Source: CAVXHV01 sp963761445
GTDB lineage: Bacteria > Planctomycetota > Planctomycetia > Isosphaerales > Isosphaeraceae
DNA length: 64,000 nucleotides
Direction: 5' to 3'
Assembly (NCBI GenBank): GCA_963761445.1
Contig: CAVXHV010000005.1
Span: 434,001 to 498,000, forward strand
The number at the start of each line of letters is the position of its first letter. Within the stretch, counting starts at the first letter, position 1. Shown here piece after piece: positions 31,726 to 41,047 of the stretch. Position numbers and translations under genes: made by a program. A model generated the notes under the pieces. It was given only the letters and a program-made list of their open reading frames with translations, did no database searches and was not told the DNA's origin.

Positions 31726-33219
31726 ATGCTCAGAAGTTGTATGCGCTCCCGTAGATCAAACAATCAAAGAAAACATCTTCGTGGCATGCGGCTTGAACTG
31801 GAAGGTTTGGAAACACGCCTCTTACTGTATTCGGCCCTTGGCGATCAATGGACTTACACGAGCCGCATTACTTACAGTTTCATGCCTGACGGGACCAGTG
31901 TGGGGGGAGTCTCCAGCACACTTTTCCAAACGCTTGACGCGAAGTTTCCAGCCACGAGCTGGGAACAGCAAATTGAAACTGCTGCGTCTCTCTGGGAGAA
32001 CGTCACCAATGTCAACCTGGCGCTGGTCCCTGACGGCGGCGAGCCTGTCGGGGCTACCGGCGACCAGCAGGGCGACTCGCGATTTGGAGACATTCGGATC
32101 GGCGCAGTGCCGCTCGGCTCGTCCGTGCTTGCAATCACCTTCGTGCCACCTCCAGGTAATGGCAGTACCGAGGCAGGTGATATCCTGCTCAACTCAAGCG
32201 TCGACTGGGAAATCGACTCGAATTACGACCTGATGACCGTTGTTGCTCACGAGTTTGGACACGCACTGGGACTGGGGGAATCGACGGTGTCCACGGCCGT
32301 GATGTACGGCACCTATAACGGAATCAAACAGGAACTGGCCAGCGACGATATCAGCGGCATCCAATCAATCTACGGCTCGCCTCAATTCGATCAGTTCAAT
32401 TCGGGCAGCCAGCGCGATAATTCGTATACAACTGCCACCAACATCAACTCGTACATGAGCAATAATCAGATTGCTCTTCCCGGGCTAGACATCACGACTG
32501 CGGGTGACAGCGAGTGGTTTCACGTCAATGTGCCGGCAACCTCCACCGGAACCATGACCATTGCGGTTCAGTCGAGCAATTTGAGCTCGCTGTCGCCGAA
32601 GCTACAGGTCTACAACTCGTCCCTGAGCTTGGTTGGAACGGCAGGTACCGTTGGGTCGTTTGGCGCAACGGCCAGCGTCAGTACGAGCGTAGCGCCCGGC
32701 CAAGGTTATTACATCAAAGTGCTGGCGGCTGGCGGTCCTGGACCGATTGGCGGTTATGGATTACTGGTGAACTTCGGTTCGCAAAAACAAGCATCGATAC
32801 CGCCACCGGTCACAGTTGTACCCGAGCAAGCGTCACAGGGGGGTGGCACATCGAACGACAATGCGCCGACCTCATCGCCGAGTGGACTGCTGGAGGACCT
32901 TGGTCTGATCAACGTGATAGGCACATTGACCGGTTGGGTTGAGGTCATGTCAACGTCGCCGGATTTGGTCACAAGTGTGGCTGGAGCTCTGCTTACTCAA
33001 ACCAGCGGCACATTAACCGCGCTGCAGGCTGTGGCTATTTCAATCGCCGGGATGCCAGCTTCAACGCCGGATACAGACGTCATTCAACCAGCTAATGCGA
33101 ACACAGGAACCCAAAGCACGCCAAGCGGTGGGGCAAGCACAGCACTCGGTGTTCTGCAGGCAATCGATCAGGCGATTGATGATGACAATCTACTCGACGA
33201 CGGGGCATTGATTGGCTGA
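31726..33219 (+). CDS. Matrixin-like secreted metalloprotease with planctomycete N-terminal motif
   Basis: 497 residues. The ATG at 31726 follows GGAG seven bases upstream. LELEGLETRLLLYS (residues about 23-36) is the planctomycete LExLExRxLLS-type motif. A matrixin-like domain follows: TYSFMPDGT, then SLWENVTNVNL, FGDIRIG, and the zinc motif HEFGHALGLGES starting at His175, with a later AVMYGTY resembling the Met-turn and DDISGIQSIYG, typical of M10 proteins. The third zinc ligand position is Glu185, not His. After about residue 215 comes a pre-peptidase-like beta domain (to about 350) and an Ala/Thr/Ser-rich C-terminus with no clear anchor. Secreted; substrate unknown. Confidence 0.8.
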   Translation: MLRSCMRSRRSNNQRKHLRGMRLELEGLETRLLLYSALGDQWTYTSRITYSFMPDGTSVGGVSSTLFQTLDAKFPATSWEQQIETAASLWENVTNVNLALVPDGGEPVGATGDQQGDSRFGDIRIGAVPLGSSVLAITFVPPPGNGSTEAGDILLNSSVDWEIDSNYDLMTVVAHEFGHALGLGESTVSTAVMYGTYNGIKQELASDDISGIQSIYGSPQFDQFNSGSQRDNSYTTATNINSYMSNNQIALPGLDITTAGDSEWFHVNVPATSTGTMTIAVQSSNLSSLSPKLQVYNSSLSLVGTAGTVGSFGATASVSTSVAPGQGYYIKVLAAGGPGPIGGYGLLVNFGSQKQASIPPPVTVVPEQASQGGGTSNDNAPTSSPSGLLEDLGLINVIGTLTGWVEVMSTSPDLVTSVAGALLTQTSGTLTALQAVAISIAGMPASTPDTDVIQPANANTGTQSTPSGGASTALGVLQAIDQAIDDDNLLDDGALIG

Positions 33220-33348
33220 TTCGAAACCCGGTGATTCGTTTCTTCATCATGCCGGGCGTGTCGTGTGATCACCGAGCTAGGCTTTACACGATGGCGGAAA
33301 CATGAAGATCTGGACGGGTCTGTTCTATCGTCACGGGATTAGCACGTC

Positions 33349-36015
33349 ATGCTCAAACGATCTTATCCTTTTGGGCGGTTTCATACATGCGGAAATAGCC
33401 CACACCGGGACCGATATCACGACTCGTCCCATTCACTGCTTCGAGTGCGCGATGTCACCATGACTCGACATCGTCCGAATCTGGAATGGCTCGAGTCTCG
33501 GATGATGTTAAGTGGGAACTCATCTCCGATTGCCTCGTTGCAACCGTATGACGGCGAGCAACTGACCCAGTCGCCGCAGGAACTGGTCATTACTTTCAAC
33601 GGACTGAACGTGCCGGCTCTTATGGGTAGCTTCGACGTACAGATCGAGGAGCTGAACCGCGACGGCACAAAAACTCCACTCTGGAATTTTGGCGATGCAC
33701 CGCCTGAGCTCTCGAACGCTGCAGGTACGGAATTGATCATCCCGCTGCAGAAATTCAACGATGGTGATTTCTCCTACGACAATGTAACGCTTCCCGCTGG
33801 CCAGTATGAGATCGACTTGGTGGGCGGCACGGGTATCTCGTACGCGGCCAGCGGGGCATTCGGGCCGGGGCCGGTACTGTGGAACCCGAACCAGGACCAC
33901 CCGATCGGCACATTCGCGATTCTAGGTCAAGGAGCCACGATCAGTCCTTCGGACGGCGCCCTGACTACGGGCCAGACGACATGGGGTTGGCTCGATCCCA
34001 GCAATCCCAGCTCAGCGGTTGACCTCTACAAGTTTACCCTTCCCGCAGGCAATCTCTGGCAGGTTGGTCTTGCGATCTCTGCGAACAGCATCGGCAGTAG
34101 CTTGCTCACGAATTTGTCTCTCTTTGGAGCAGACGGCACCCTGCTTGCTACTCGCAACTCCGGCACGGGAATTCCAAGTAACCCAAACGATCCCTATCTG
34201 TTCGCTGGATTGGAGCCTGGCACTTATTACGTCGGAGTTTCCGGCGCAGACGACGTGCCATACACTCCGGGCGGATATGATCCGGTGCTGGGAATTCCCG
34301 GCCTGAACAGCATCGAGCAAAGCGGCGGCCTTTTTGCGCTCAACTTGACTGAATCGCCGCACATACAGGCAACGCGTCTATTGACTTCCACGCTTGACTA
34401 CTCCCCCTCTGATCAAACCAGCCCGATTGGAATCACTCTGACGTTTTCGGGCCCGATCGACCTTAGCAATCTGTTCATACCCGATGTTCAGGAGTCTGCG
34501 CTTGAGGTCTTGGACGCATCAGGGCAGGCCTGGCCGGTGACCGCTGAGAGCTATGAAGTGAGCAATGCCTCTCTCGAGCTCATCTTCGACCGTCCCCTTC
34601 CGCCAGGCGGCTATACGCTTGTTTCCCCAGCCGTTGGCGGGCTCGTGGATCTTGCTGAGCAGCGGGTCCTGGGCCCTGGTGGCTCCTCGAGCGTGCTAGC
34701 GACCTGGACTGTAGCACCGGCCAAGGAGCCGCCCGAGCCCAATGATCTAGGCATCCTCTGGCCTCTGTCATCGAGCCAGACAGGTTCGACTGAGACCGGT
34801 GCATTTTACGAAACAACCGAGCTCGCCACTGGGCAGGCAGTCGATTACAGCTTCACCATAATTGTCCCTGGCTTTCACCAGCTCCAGACCCAGATCACAA
34901 CGGGGGATGTGGCTGTAGAGATGACCGACGATGGTGTGACGACTGTGCTGGATGGGGGCACGTCCAGCTCGCTTAACAACTATGTGATGCAATTGAATGA
35001 CGGAGTCTACTCACTAAGATTCATCAACGCGGGCCCGCAAATCGCCATATTCAACTGGCAATTCAAGATTGCAACCCTCGACTGGGAAAAGGTCTTGAAC
35101 AACGGTATCAGTCAGACTTCTGCATTGTCAGTCGGCCTGTTTTCGCCATCTTCGGTCAGTTCAGGAGGCGATGGCGCCGGCAATTCTGCTGGAGGCTCGG
35201 ACACGGCCACGGGGCTCTTCGCCTCGGCCTCCGGGAGCGATTTCGCGGGAGCGATGGGCCCGATTCCGAGTACGTTGATGATCACGCTGAACACTGGTTT
35301 GATCGGACCTCCGGCGGGTCCGAGCCAGAGCCTTCCGGCGGTTGGTCCTATGGTAGAAGGCGGCTCGGCAGCACTGGCCAGCAGCAGCAACAGCTTTGAT
35401 CTCGGCGTTGGTTACGCAAGCGCACTTGATTGGAGCGAGTGGCTAGAGAATGAGGAACCACCGGCAAACCTCGATCAAGTGGTTGAACGAGCCGCGGCTG
35501 CTGGCCCAATTCTCGTCGCTGGATTGCCTGCTGGTTTGGCTCATCCTGGGGCGTCCCAGGCCGACAGCGCCGCTGCTGACGAGCGAGCGCTTGGGCGAGC
35601 AGAATGGCTCTTCCGGCTGGGCGCCCGCCTGCAAGGCTGGCTCGGGACTGCAATGAAGGTTGGGAATGATCGGCATGACGTGATCGTTCCGAGTCAAGCG
35701 AAGGAGTTCGTTCAAAATGCATCTGGCTCAAGGCCCGATATTGCGAACGCGGCTCAGGAGAACAGGCGAGGAACATCCACTGCTGGAGTTGATGTTGGTG
35801 CCATGGCGTGTGCAATCTTGGTCGGCGCCGCAGCATACAAGCTGCGGCGGCCAGTATTTCAATGGTGGAGAAGGCATGAGCGTATGCTCCGTGCCGCTGG
35901 AGAAAGGTCAACTCGGTCGTTGCATCGAGGTCCTCATGCTGCCGTGACGCGATCACACGCAAGAACGCGCAGCCACAAACCCAAAGCAATACGACTAGAA
36001 ACGCGAGAGGAATGA
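33349..36015 (+). CDS. Surface protein with Ig-like and pre-peptidase-like domains, C-terminal membrane anchor
   Basis: 888 residues from ATG 33349; an internal ATG at 33460 is an alternative, neither having a strong ribosome-binding site. LEWLESRMMLSG (about residues 43-54) is the planctomycete N-terminal motif. An SbsA/Big_5-like Ig domain follows (about 57-175), then a pre-peptidase-like domain (DLYKFTLPAG ... GLEPGTYYVGVSG, about 200-340), a second Big_5-like domain (about 350-460) and a further beta region to 590. A Ser/Gly/Ala-rich linker leads to one hydrophobic segment at about 814-830 (VGAMACAILVGAAAYKL) and a basic tail of 55 residues, so the protein is probably anchored with its bulk outside. 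Function unknown, probably structural. Confidence 0.75.
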   Translation: MLKRSYPFGRFHTCGNSPHRDRYHDSSHSLLRVRDVTMTRHRPNLEWLESRMMLSGNSSPIASLQPYDGEQLTQSPQELVITFNGLNVPALMGSFDVQIEELNRDGTKTPLWNFGDAPPELSNAAGTELIIPLQKFNDGDFSYDNVTLPAGQYEIDLVGGTGISYAASGAFGPGPVLWNPNQDHPIGTFAILGQGATISPSDGALTTGQTTWGWLDPSNPSSAVDLYKFTLPAGNLWQVGLAISANSIGSSLLTNLSLFGADGTLLATRNSGTGIPSNPNDPYLFAGLEPGTYYVGVSGADDVPYTPGGYDPVLGIPGLNSIEQSGGLFALNLTESPHIQATRLLTSTLDYSPSDQTSPIGITLTFSGPIDLSNLFIPDVQESALEVLDASGQAWPVTAESYEVSNASLELIFDRPLPPGGYTLVSPAVGGLVDLAEQRVLGPGGSSSVLATWTVAPAKEPPEPNDLGILWPLSSSQTGSTETGAFYETTELATGQAVDYSFTIIVPGFHQLQTQITTGDVAVEMTDDGVTTVLDGGTSSSLNNYVMQLNDGVYSLRFINAGPQIAIFNWQFKIATLDWEKVLNNGISQTSALSVGLFSPSSVSSGGDGAGNSAGGSDTATGLFASASGSDFAGAMGPIPSTLMITLNTGLIGPPAGPSQSLPAVGPMVEGGSAALASSSNSFDLGVGYASALDWSEWLENEEPPANLDQVVERAAAAGPILVAGLPAGLAHPGASQADSAAADERALGRAEWLFRLGARLQGWLGTAMKVGNDRHDVIVPSQAKEFVQNASGSRPDIANAAQENRRGTSTAGVDVGAMACAILVGAAAYKLRRPVFQWWRRHERMLRAAGERSTRSLHRGPHAAVTRSHARTRSHKPKAIRLETREE

Positions 36016-36099
36016 GGTGGCTCGCCGGGATGTTTCGGCCTCGAGGCAAGCGGCAATTCGATCGTTGAATCAACGTGCTGCGATCGAGCGGATGCCACG

Positions 36100-36441
36100 T
36101 CATTTCTTTTCGTGATGGCGGTAGTGGACAACCTCGACATCCTGGACAAGAACCAAGCCCCCGTCGACCATCTCGTCCAGGACCGGCAGGATCAGCGCGA
36201 TTCGCTCGCGAGAATCAATCACTTCGATGCGCTCGGGGAGATCGTCGGAGAGCCCAAGAAGGTGCGCACGGTGGATTCTCGAGTGCTTGCCGAAGCCCAT
36301 GACACCGCGAGTCATTGTGGCCCCTGCCAGCCCCAGCTCCCGACAGCGTTCTACAATCGCTACAGCCAGGTTGCGACCATGCCAGAGATCCTGGCTCCCG
36401 ACGTAGATTGTCACTTTCTGGGCAGGTCCATCGATGATCAT
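36100..36441 (-). CDS. DUF190 family protein
   Basis: 113 residues from ATG 36441, preceded by GGGGGAAG; a longer frame to 36549 exists but would overlap the upstream gene deeply. The pattern KVTIYVGSQDLWHGRNLAVAIVERCRELGLAGATMTRGVMGFG is characteristic of the DUF190 (COG1993) family, small proteins with a PII-like ferredoxin fold. The start codon overlaps the stop of the upstream DUF190 gene in ATGA, so the two are translationally coupled and probably form one complex. The third partner is the CrcB homologue just upstream. Ligand unknown. Confidence 0.8.
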   Translation of the reverse strand: MIIDGPAQKVTIYVGSQDLWHGRNLAVAIVERCRELGLAGATMTRGVMGFGKHSRIHRAHLLGLSDDLPERIEVIDSRERIALILPVLDEMVDGGLVLVQDVEVVHYRHHEKK

Positions 36442-36776
36442 CGACTTCCCCCGCCGGAATGAGAACAGATACGCACCGGCTCGACGGTAAGCAGGTTCGA
36501 TGCGAGTGACTCTCCAAGCTCGATCAGGAGAGTTTCTATCCGCTGCCATGTTTCCACGATTTCAATGACGACAGGAAGCTCAGCGAACCCGTAGTCACTG
36601 AGCGTGTCGTGAACGTGACGACTCGCGCCAAAGCTCATCTCGACAGGAAAGACCGAGGCACCGGCCAGATCAAGGCCCCTTGCTGTCTGCACGATTAGCT
36701 CGTAGACGAGCTTTCCACCGCAACGTTCAGCAGCGGCGACGTACATTCGAAGGAGGTAGACATTATCAGGCGTCAT
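36438..36776 (-). CDS. DUF190 family protein
   Basis: 112 residues from ATG 36776. The N-terminal strand NVYLLRMYVAAAERCGGKLVYELIVQTARGLDLAGASVFPVEMSFG matches the DUF190 pattern (strand, Lys/Arg-rich turn, helix ending in GLAGA-type turn). It is more divergent at its start than its neighbour: YLLRMY replaces the usual RIYIGE. It overlaps crcB by four bases upstream and the second DUF190 gene by four bases downstream, both as ATGA. The family often sits beside crcB; its function is not established. Confidence 0.75.
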   Translation of the reverse strand: MTPDNVYLLRMYVAAAERCGGKLVYELIVQTARGLDLAGASVFPVEMSFGASRHVHDTLSDYGFAELPVVIEIVETWQRIETLLIELGESLASNLLTVEPVRICSHSGGGSR

Positions 36777-37345
36777 GATGAATTTCCCGGCGTATCAGTT
36801 TCGTGCATTGACCCAGTCCCGAGTTGCTTGCCAGGGGAATTCAGGTCGTCTGCCGGGGAAGGTAAGCATTGCCCACCGCCAGCGGGAAAATATTGAGTCG
36901 ATGATGTACGAGCTACCGCGGCTGGAGATATTGGCGCAGAGCGAGGTGCATCAGACTGCGTAAGACCCCGACCGAGTGCAGTTCCAAGAATGACACCGCC
37001 AAAGCCAGCGGCAACGCTCCCGAACATGTAAACAAGGCAAAGCCCACGCTCGCCGCGTTCCCAGAGTGTGAGTGATTCAAACGAGTAGGATGAGAACGTT
37101 GTGTAACCCCCAAGGAAGCCAACGACCACGACTAACCGCACGTGCAGGTGCGGAGACCAGCGCGCCAGAAAGATAGTACAGAGCCCGATTGCAAAGGAAC
37201 CGGTGACATTGATCGTAAACGTTGCCCACGGGAACTGGGAGCCCAGCCAGCGATTGATCAAGACTCCTAACCAGTATCGAGCGTTGACACCCAGAACTCC
37301 GCCGATTGAAAGTGCAGCGATCTGATACCCCATCTCCATATTCAT
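36773..37345 (-). CDS. crcB: CrcB/Fluc fluoride channel with C-terminal extension
   Basis: 190 residues. Four hydrophobic segments span about residues 5-125. Fluc signatures are visible: GGVLGVNARYWLG, FTINVTGSFAIG and GFLGGYTTFSSYSFE. Fluc proteins export F- as dual-topology dimers. Normal family length is about 120-130 residues; here a hydrophilic tail of about 60 residues follows GTALGRGL, rich in Ser, Pro and Gly. First gene of an operon with two DUF190 genes. The ATG at 37345 is one of three close ATGs (37345, 37339, 37333); the choice is uncertain. I looked for a fluoride riboswitch upstream and did not find one. Confidence 0.85.
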   Translation of the reverse strand: MNMEMGYQIAALSIGGVLGVNARYWLGVLINRWLGSQFPWATFTINVTGSFAIGLCTIFLARWSPHLHVRLVVVVGFLGGYTTFSSYSFESLTLWERGERGLCLVYMFGSVAAGFGGVILGTALGRGLTQSDAPRSAPISPAAVARTSSTQYFPAGGGQCLPSPADDLNSPGKQLGTGSMHETDTPGNSS

Positions 37346-37536
37346 ACAGCCCTGACGTTTTGGCTCGGCGTGTTATCAGCACATTGGTTTCCAGACGTCG
37401 TCAGGTTCCTTATTGTGCAAGCGCACGATCATGTGGTCAATCACGGCATGGCGGGGCCTGTGTGCTCAGCCGGTTGAGAGTCGAGGCAAATCTTCAACAC
37501 AACGGTGGCGTGAGATGATTCACAAAAACACACGGA

Positions 37537-38766
37537 TCACGACCGCCCGAGTCGGACAGGAACATCCAGCGGTTTGCCGTCGCGCACGACGGTGACGCGG
37601 ACAGTGTCGCCAGGGTGATGCTTTTCGACTTCATTCAGGAGCTCTTCGACTGTGCGCACGCGTTTGTGTTCGACGGCGACAACCAGATCGGCAGATTCAT
37701 GGTCAAGCGACTTGCGAATGATACCCGGCGCGATTTGCTCAACCCGCAGACGGATCGGTTGGATTCCTGCCTGATCGGCCGGACCTCCCTCCACGAGATC
37801 CAGAACGAGCAGCCCGCCACCAGTGGCGTAGACACGCGTGATCCCAAGATCAGCCCGAATAACTCTACCGTTGACGATCAACTGATTGAGGATTCGAGCG
37901 ATCGCGTTGATTGGCACAGCGAAGCTGATACCGGCCGACTGGCCAACCTGGCTGACGATTGCCGTATTCAGCCCGATGACTTGGCCCTTCGAATTAAGAA
38001 GTGGACCACCTGAATTACCGGGATTAATGGCCGCGTCGGTCTGGATGATTCCCTTGATCATCCGACCATTCTTGGCCTTCAGCGAACGATCAAGGCTGCT
38101 GATGATGCCCGCGGTCAACGTTCGTTCCAGACCGAACGGATTGCCTAATGCCAGGATCTTCTGACCGACCAGCAAAGTGGAAGAATCGCCAAGCGCGAGA
38201 GGAAACAGCTTCTCAGCCGGCGCTTTGATCACGATGACGGCAACGTCTGTGGAGGCATCAGCCCCAATGACCTTGGCCTCGTGTGGTGTGCCGTCAAAAA
38301 GTGTGACACGCACGGAATTGGCAGATTGCACCACGTGATAATTCGTGAGGATATGGCCCTGCTTATCGAGCACGAATCCAGAAGCGGTTCCAGTTGATGA
38401 TTCGTCGCCGAAGAAGCCGAGACCATCGGCCTCCGTGGTGATATTCACCACACCCTTGTTTGCTGCAGCATAGACTCGCACATTGTTTCGCTCGTCGGGA
38501 TCAAGCTCCTTGAGCACATCTTCCGGAGGCAGGGGAGCCTGGGAATTGGTGACAGAACGCGTTGTCGATGTCGCTGGCTCCTGTGAGGCAGGTTTTGGAG
38601 GGGGTGGCGTATCAAGCTGACGCCTTGGTCCAAATGTCTGGGCGGGCAAAAGCCGTCCGGAAAAATGGCCCCCCGAGATAAAAAACACAAGGGTTAGCGT
38701 GATGAGCGCGGTGGCAGTATGAGCCGACAGTGTTTTCGCCGGGAACGAGATCTTGCCTTGTTTCAT
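37537..38766 (-). CDS. HtrA/DegP-type trypsin-like serine protease with one PDZ domain
   Basis: 409 residues from ATG 38766, which follows GGTGAGG; an upstream in-frame start at 38814 lacks such a site. A single N-terminal membrane segment (about 18-33) is followed by a Pro/Ser-rich linker and the protease domain. The triad is complete: His144 in TNYHVV, Asp174 in STDVAV, Ser252 in GNSGGP. QTDAAINPGNSGGPL is the DegP-type signature. One degenerate PDZ domain (about 310-405) follows; there is no second PDZ. It acts in the periplasm or at the membrane in protein quality control, as in DegS/HtrA. Only the protease assignment is certain. Confidence 0.9.
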   Translation of the reverse strand: MKQGKISFPAKTLSAHTATALITLTLVFFISGGHFSGRLLPAQTFGPRRQLDTPPPPKPASQEPATSTTRSVTNSQAPLPPEDVLKELDPDERNNVRVYAAANKGVVNITTEADGLGFFGDESSTGTASGFVLDKQGHILTNYHVVQSANSVRVTLFDGTPHEAKVIGADASTDVAVIVIKAPAEKLFPLALGDSSTLLVGQKILALGNPFGLERTLTAGIISSLDRSLKAKNGRMIKGIIQTDAAINPGNSGGPLLNSKGQVIGLNTAIVSQVGQSAGISFAVPINAIARILNQLIVNGRVIRADLGITRVYATGGGLLVLDLVEGGPADQAGIQPIRLRVEQIAPGIIRKSLDHESADLVVAVEHKRVRTVEELLNEVEKHHPGDTVRVTVVRDGKPLDVPVRLGRS

Positions 38767-39025
38767 GACCTCACCGTCCATCCTTATTCCAAGGCTCGTT
38801 ATGACACGAGCCAAGCAAAGCCAAGCAATCTCGGTTTTTATGGAGCAGGAGCCGATGTAATACGCCTCTGGTCGGGTGTTCTATCATAACAAATCCAACA
38901 AGTTTGACTGCCCAGATTCAACTGGCGGCTGGAGTGGGTGAGATCGGCTGCCTTGCCCCCGCCTTGTGTACGCGTCATCATGTCAAACTGCAACCCGCCC
39001 CGTGTGACCAGAGGAGAAAAACAAG

Positions 39026-39775
39026 ATGAATACTCTTTCGTTCCGCCGTGGTTTGGGCAGACTTGGTTGGGCATCGATGATCTTTGCACTGGTTGCGCTT
39101 GCGCTTGCGGATGAACCGCCGCAGTCTTTGCTTCCCAGAGCGTATCTGGATGGAACGGGCCCCGGCTGGCGGCCGCTGGGTGAGGAAGATTTTGTAAGCG
39201 TGAATGGCAACCCGGAAACCTGGAGCTGGAAAGACGGAGAGGTCCATTGCACAGGGCGGCCGGTGGGTGTGACGCGGACTCGAAAGATACTGGGCAACTT
39301 TGAGCTTGTGGCCCAGTGGCGGCATCTTCAGTCAGGCGGCAACTCGGGAATATTTGTATGGGCTGCCGAAAGCTCACTCGAAGGGCTTAAACCTGGCTCA
39401 CTACCGCGTGGCGGCATCGAGGTTCAGGTACTTGACCATGGTTACAAGGATCAATACGAGAAACAAACTGGTAAGAAGGCAGACTGGTTCACCACCGACG
39501 GCGATGTTTTTCCGGTCGGCACATCAAAGATGACGCCGTTTCCGCCTGTGTCACCCGACGGAAGCCGTAGCTTTCCCGCGAAGCGTTTGAGCAAGGGCGT
39601 CGGCCAGTGGAACCATTACTACCTGCGCTGCATTAATGGCGAGATTCGCCTGTGGGTGAATGGAGAGGAAGTCTCCGGAGGAAGCGGCTGTGAGCCGCGT
39701 ACAGGTTATCTTTGCCTCGAGTCAGAAGGAGCACCGGTTGAATTTCGGCAGTTGCGGATCAGGGAGCTGCCGTGA
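39026..39775 (+). CDS. DUF1080 (3-keto-disaccharide hydrolase-like) secreted protein
   Basis: 249 residues from ATG 39026, with GAGGAG nine bases upstream. Signal peptide to about residue 29 (ASMIFALVALALADE). The DUF1080 beta-sandwich covers the rest: WSWKDGEVHCTGRP, NFELVAQWRHL, GGNSGIFVW, GGIEVQVLDHGY, WNHYYLRCINGEIRLWVNGEEV and YLCLESEGAPVEFRQLRI. The family is greatly expanded in Planctomycetes; some members cleave 3-keto sugars from glycosides and others bind polysaccharide. No neighbouring sugar dehydrogenase indicates the substrate. Confidence 0.85.
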   Translation: MNTLSFRRGLGRLGWASMIFALVALALADEPPQSLLPRAYLDGTGPGWRPLGEEDFVSVNGNPETWSWKDGEVHCTGRPVGVTRTRKILGNFELVAQWRHLQSGGNSGIFVWAAESSLEGLKPGSLPRGGIEVQVLDHGYKDQYEKQTGKKADWFTTDGDVFPVGTSKMTPFPPVSPDGSRSFPAKRLSKGVGQWNHYYLRCINGEIRLWVNGEEVSGGSGCEPRTGYLCLESEGAPVEFRQLRIRELP

Positions 39776-39927
39776 GGAGGACAAGGCTGAACGGTCCTCA
39801 ATTGCGAACTTTACAAAACACAAGCTGGATGGTTCCCGATGGCGGACCTTTTAATACAAGGCTTCGACGTATTAGATTGGGCCGGATGGCTTGTAGTAGC
39901 TGACCCTACGAGGAGCAGGGATTATTT

Positions 39928-40998
39928 ATGCCGATCGATTCGGGCGGAAAGAACTCAGTCACGGGAGCGGCTTTCGGGCCAAGCATGATAGAACAGTCTT
40001 CAAATCGGCGGCGGATTGACCCGATGCCGGACTATAACTTATCGCTTGACCTGGTGCGCTGTACGGAAGCAGCAGCACTCGCGGCTGCGCGCTGGGTTGG
40101 ACGGGGAGATAAGAATGCCGCCGATCAGGCGGCGGTTGACGCGATGCGACTGTTCTTCAATATGGTGCACATGGACGGGGTAGTCGTGATCGGGGAAGGA
40201 GAAAAAGACCTGGCACCTATGTTGTACAACGGCGAATCGATCGGCACTGGCGATGAGCCGGCGGTTGACGTGGCCGTTGACCCCATTGATGGCACCCGTC
40301 TGGTCTCCAGGGGGGAGGCCAATGCCCTCTCGGTGGTAGCTGTTGCCGAGCGTGGTGCAATGTTCAACCCCGGGCCGTGCGTCTACATGGAAAAAATCGC
40401 GACGGGACGGGAATCGGCGGCAGCCATTGATATCACAGCGTCGGTCGAGACCAACATCAAGCAGATTGCGCACATCAAACGCATGCTCGTAAGCGAAGTC
40501 ACCATGATGATCCTCGATCGCCCACGCCATGAAGAGATTGTGGACCGGGTGCGAAAGCTAGGGGCCCGGGTTTACTTGATTACTGATGGTGATGTTGCCG
40601 GGGCAATTTCCGCAGCACGCCGTGGTACTGGGGTTGACTTGCTTTATGGAATCGGTGGTACCCCTGAGGGAGTTGTCTCGGCAGCCGCGCTCAAGTGTTT
40701 GGGTGGAGTGATCCAGGGACGGCTACATCCCAGAAACGACCAGGAGCGTGATGCTGCGATCGCCGCTGGCTATGACTTGGGGCGCGTGCTGAGCACGAAT
40801 GATCTGGTCAAGGGAGACGACGTATTCTTCGCCGCCACCGGTGTCACTGACGGCGTGCTGGTACAGGGAGTTCGCTTCTCGGCCGATTACGCAACCACCG
40901 AGTCGATCGTGATGCGCGCCCGTTCAGGTACTATCCGTGTTATTCATGGGGAGCACCGAGGCGCCAAGCTCAAGCTAGTCTACGGCGAAGAGATGTAG
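39928..40998 (+). CDS. glpX: Fructose-1,6-bisphosphatase class II (GlpX)
   Basis: 356 residues. It hydrolyses fructose 1,6-bisphosphate to fructose 6-phosphate in gluconeogenesis. Signature elements: GEGEKDLAPML (metal-binding), VDPIDGTRL with Asp118, GPCVYMEKIATG, and GIGGTPEGV near the C-terminal half. The family normally starts close to the second Met (40024, PDYNLSLDLVRCTEAAA); the 32 residues before it are poorly ordered, but a weak GGAGCAGGGA precedes 39928, so either start is possible. It stands alone between DUF1080 and an ABC-F gene; no promoter element recognised. Confidence 0.92.
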   Translation: MPIDSGGKNSVTGAAFGPSMIEQSSNRRRIDPMPDYNLSLDLVRCTEAAALAAARWVGRGDKNAADQAAVDAMRLFFNMVHMDGVVVIGEGEKDLAPMLYNGESIGTGDEPAVDVAVDPIDGTRLVSRGEANALSVVAVAERGAMFNPGPCVYMEKIATGRESAAAIDITASVETNIKQIAHIKRMLVSEVTMMILDRPRHEEIVDRVRKLGARVYLITDGDVAGAISAARRGTGVDLLYGIGGTPEGVVSAAALKCLGGVIQGRLHPRNDQERDAAIAAGYDLGRVLSTNDLVKGDDVFFAATGVTDGVLVQGVRFSADYATTESIVMRARSGTIRVIHGEHRGAKLKLVYGEEM

Positions 40999-41047
40999 TC
41001 GCTGGTGGATTGGCGATTCAACCGCACACATCACCCCGAGCGAGCTT

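Noticed and set aside
37346..37500. Fluoride riboswitch upstream of crcB
   Set aside because: Such a switch often precedes crcB, so I searched the minus strand. A CTGATAACACGCC near the right place loosely resembles the 3' part, but the conserved 5' GGNGATG part and the paired region are missing.
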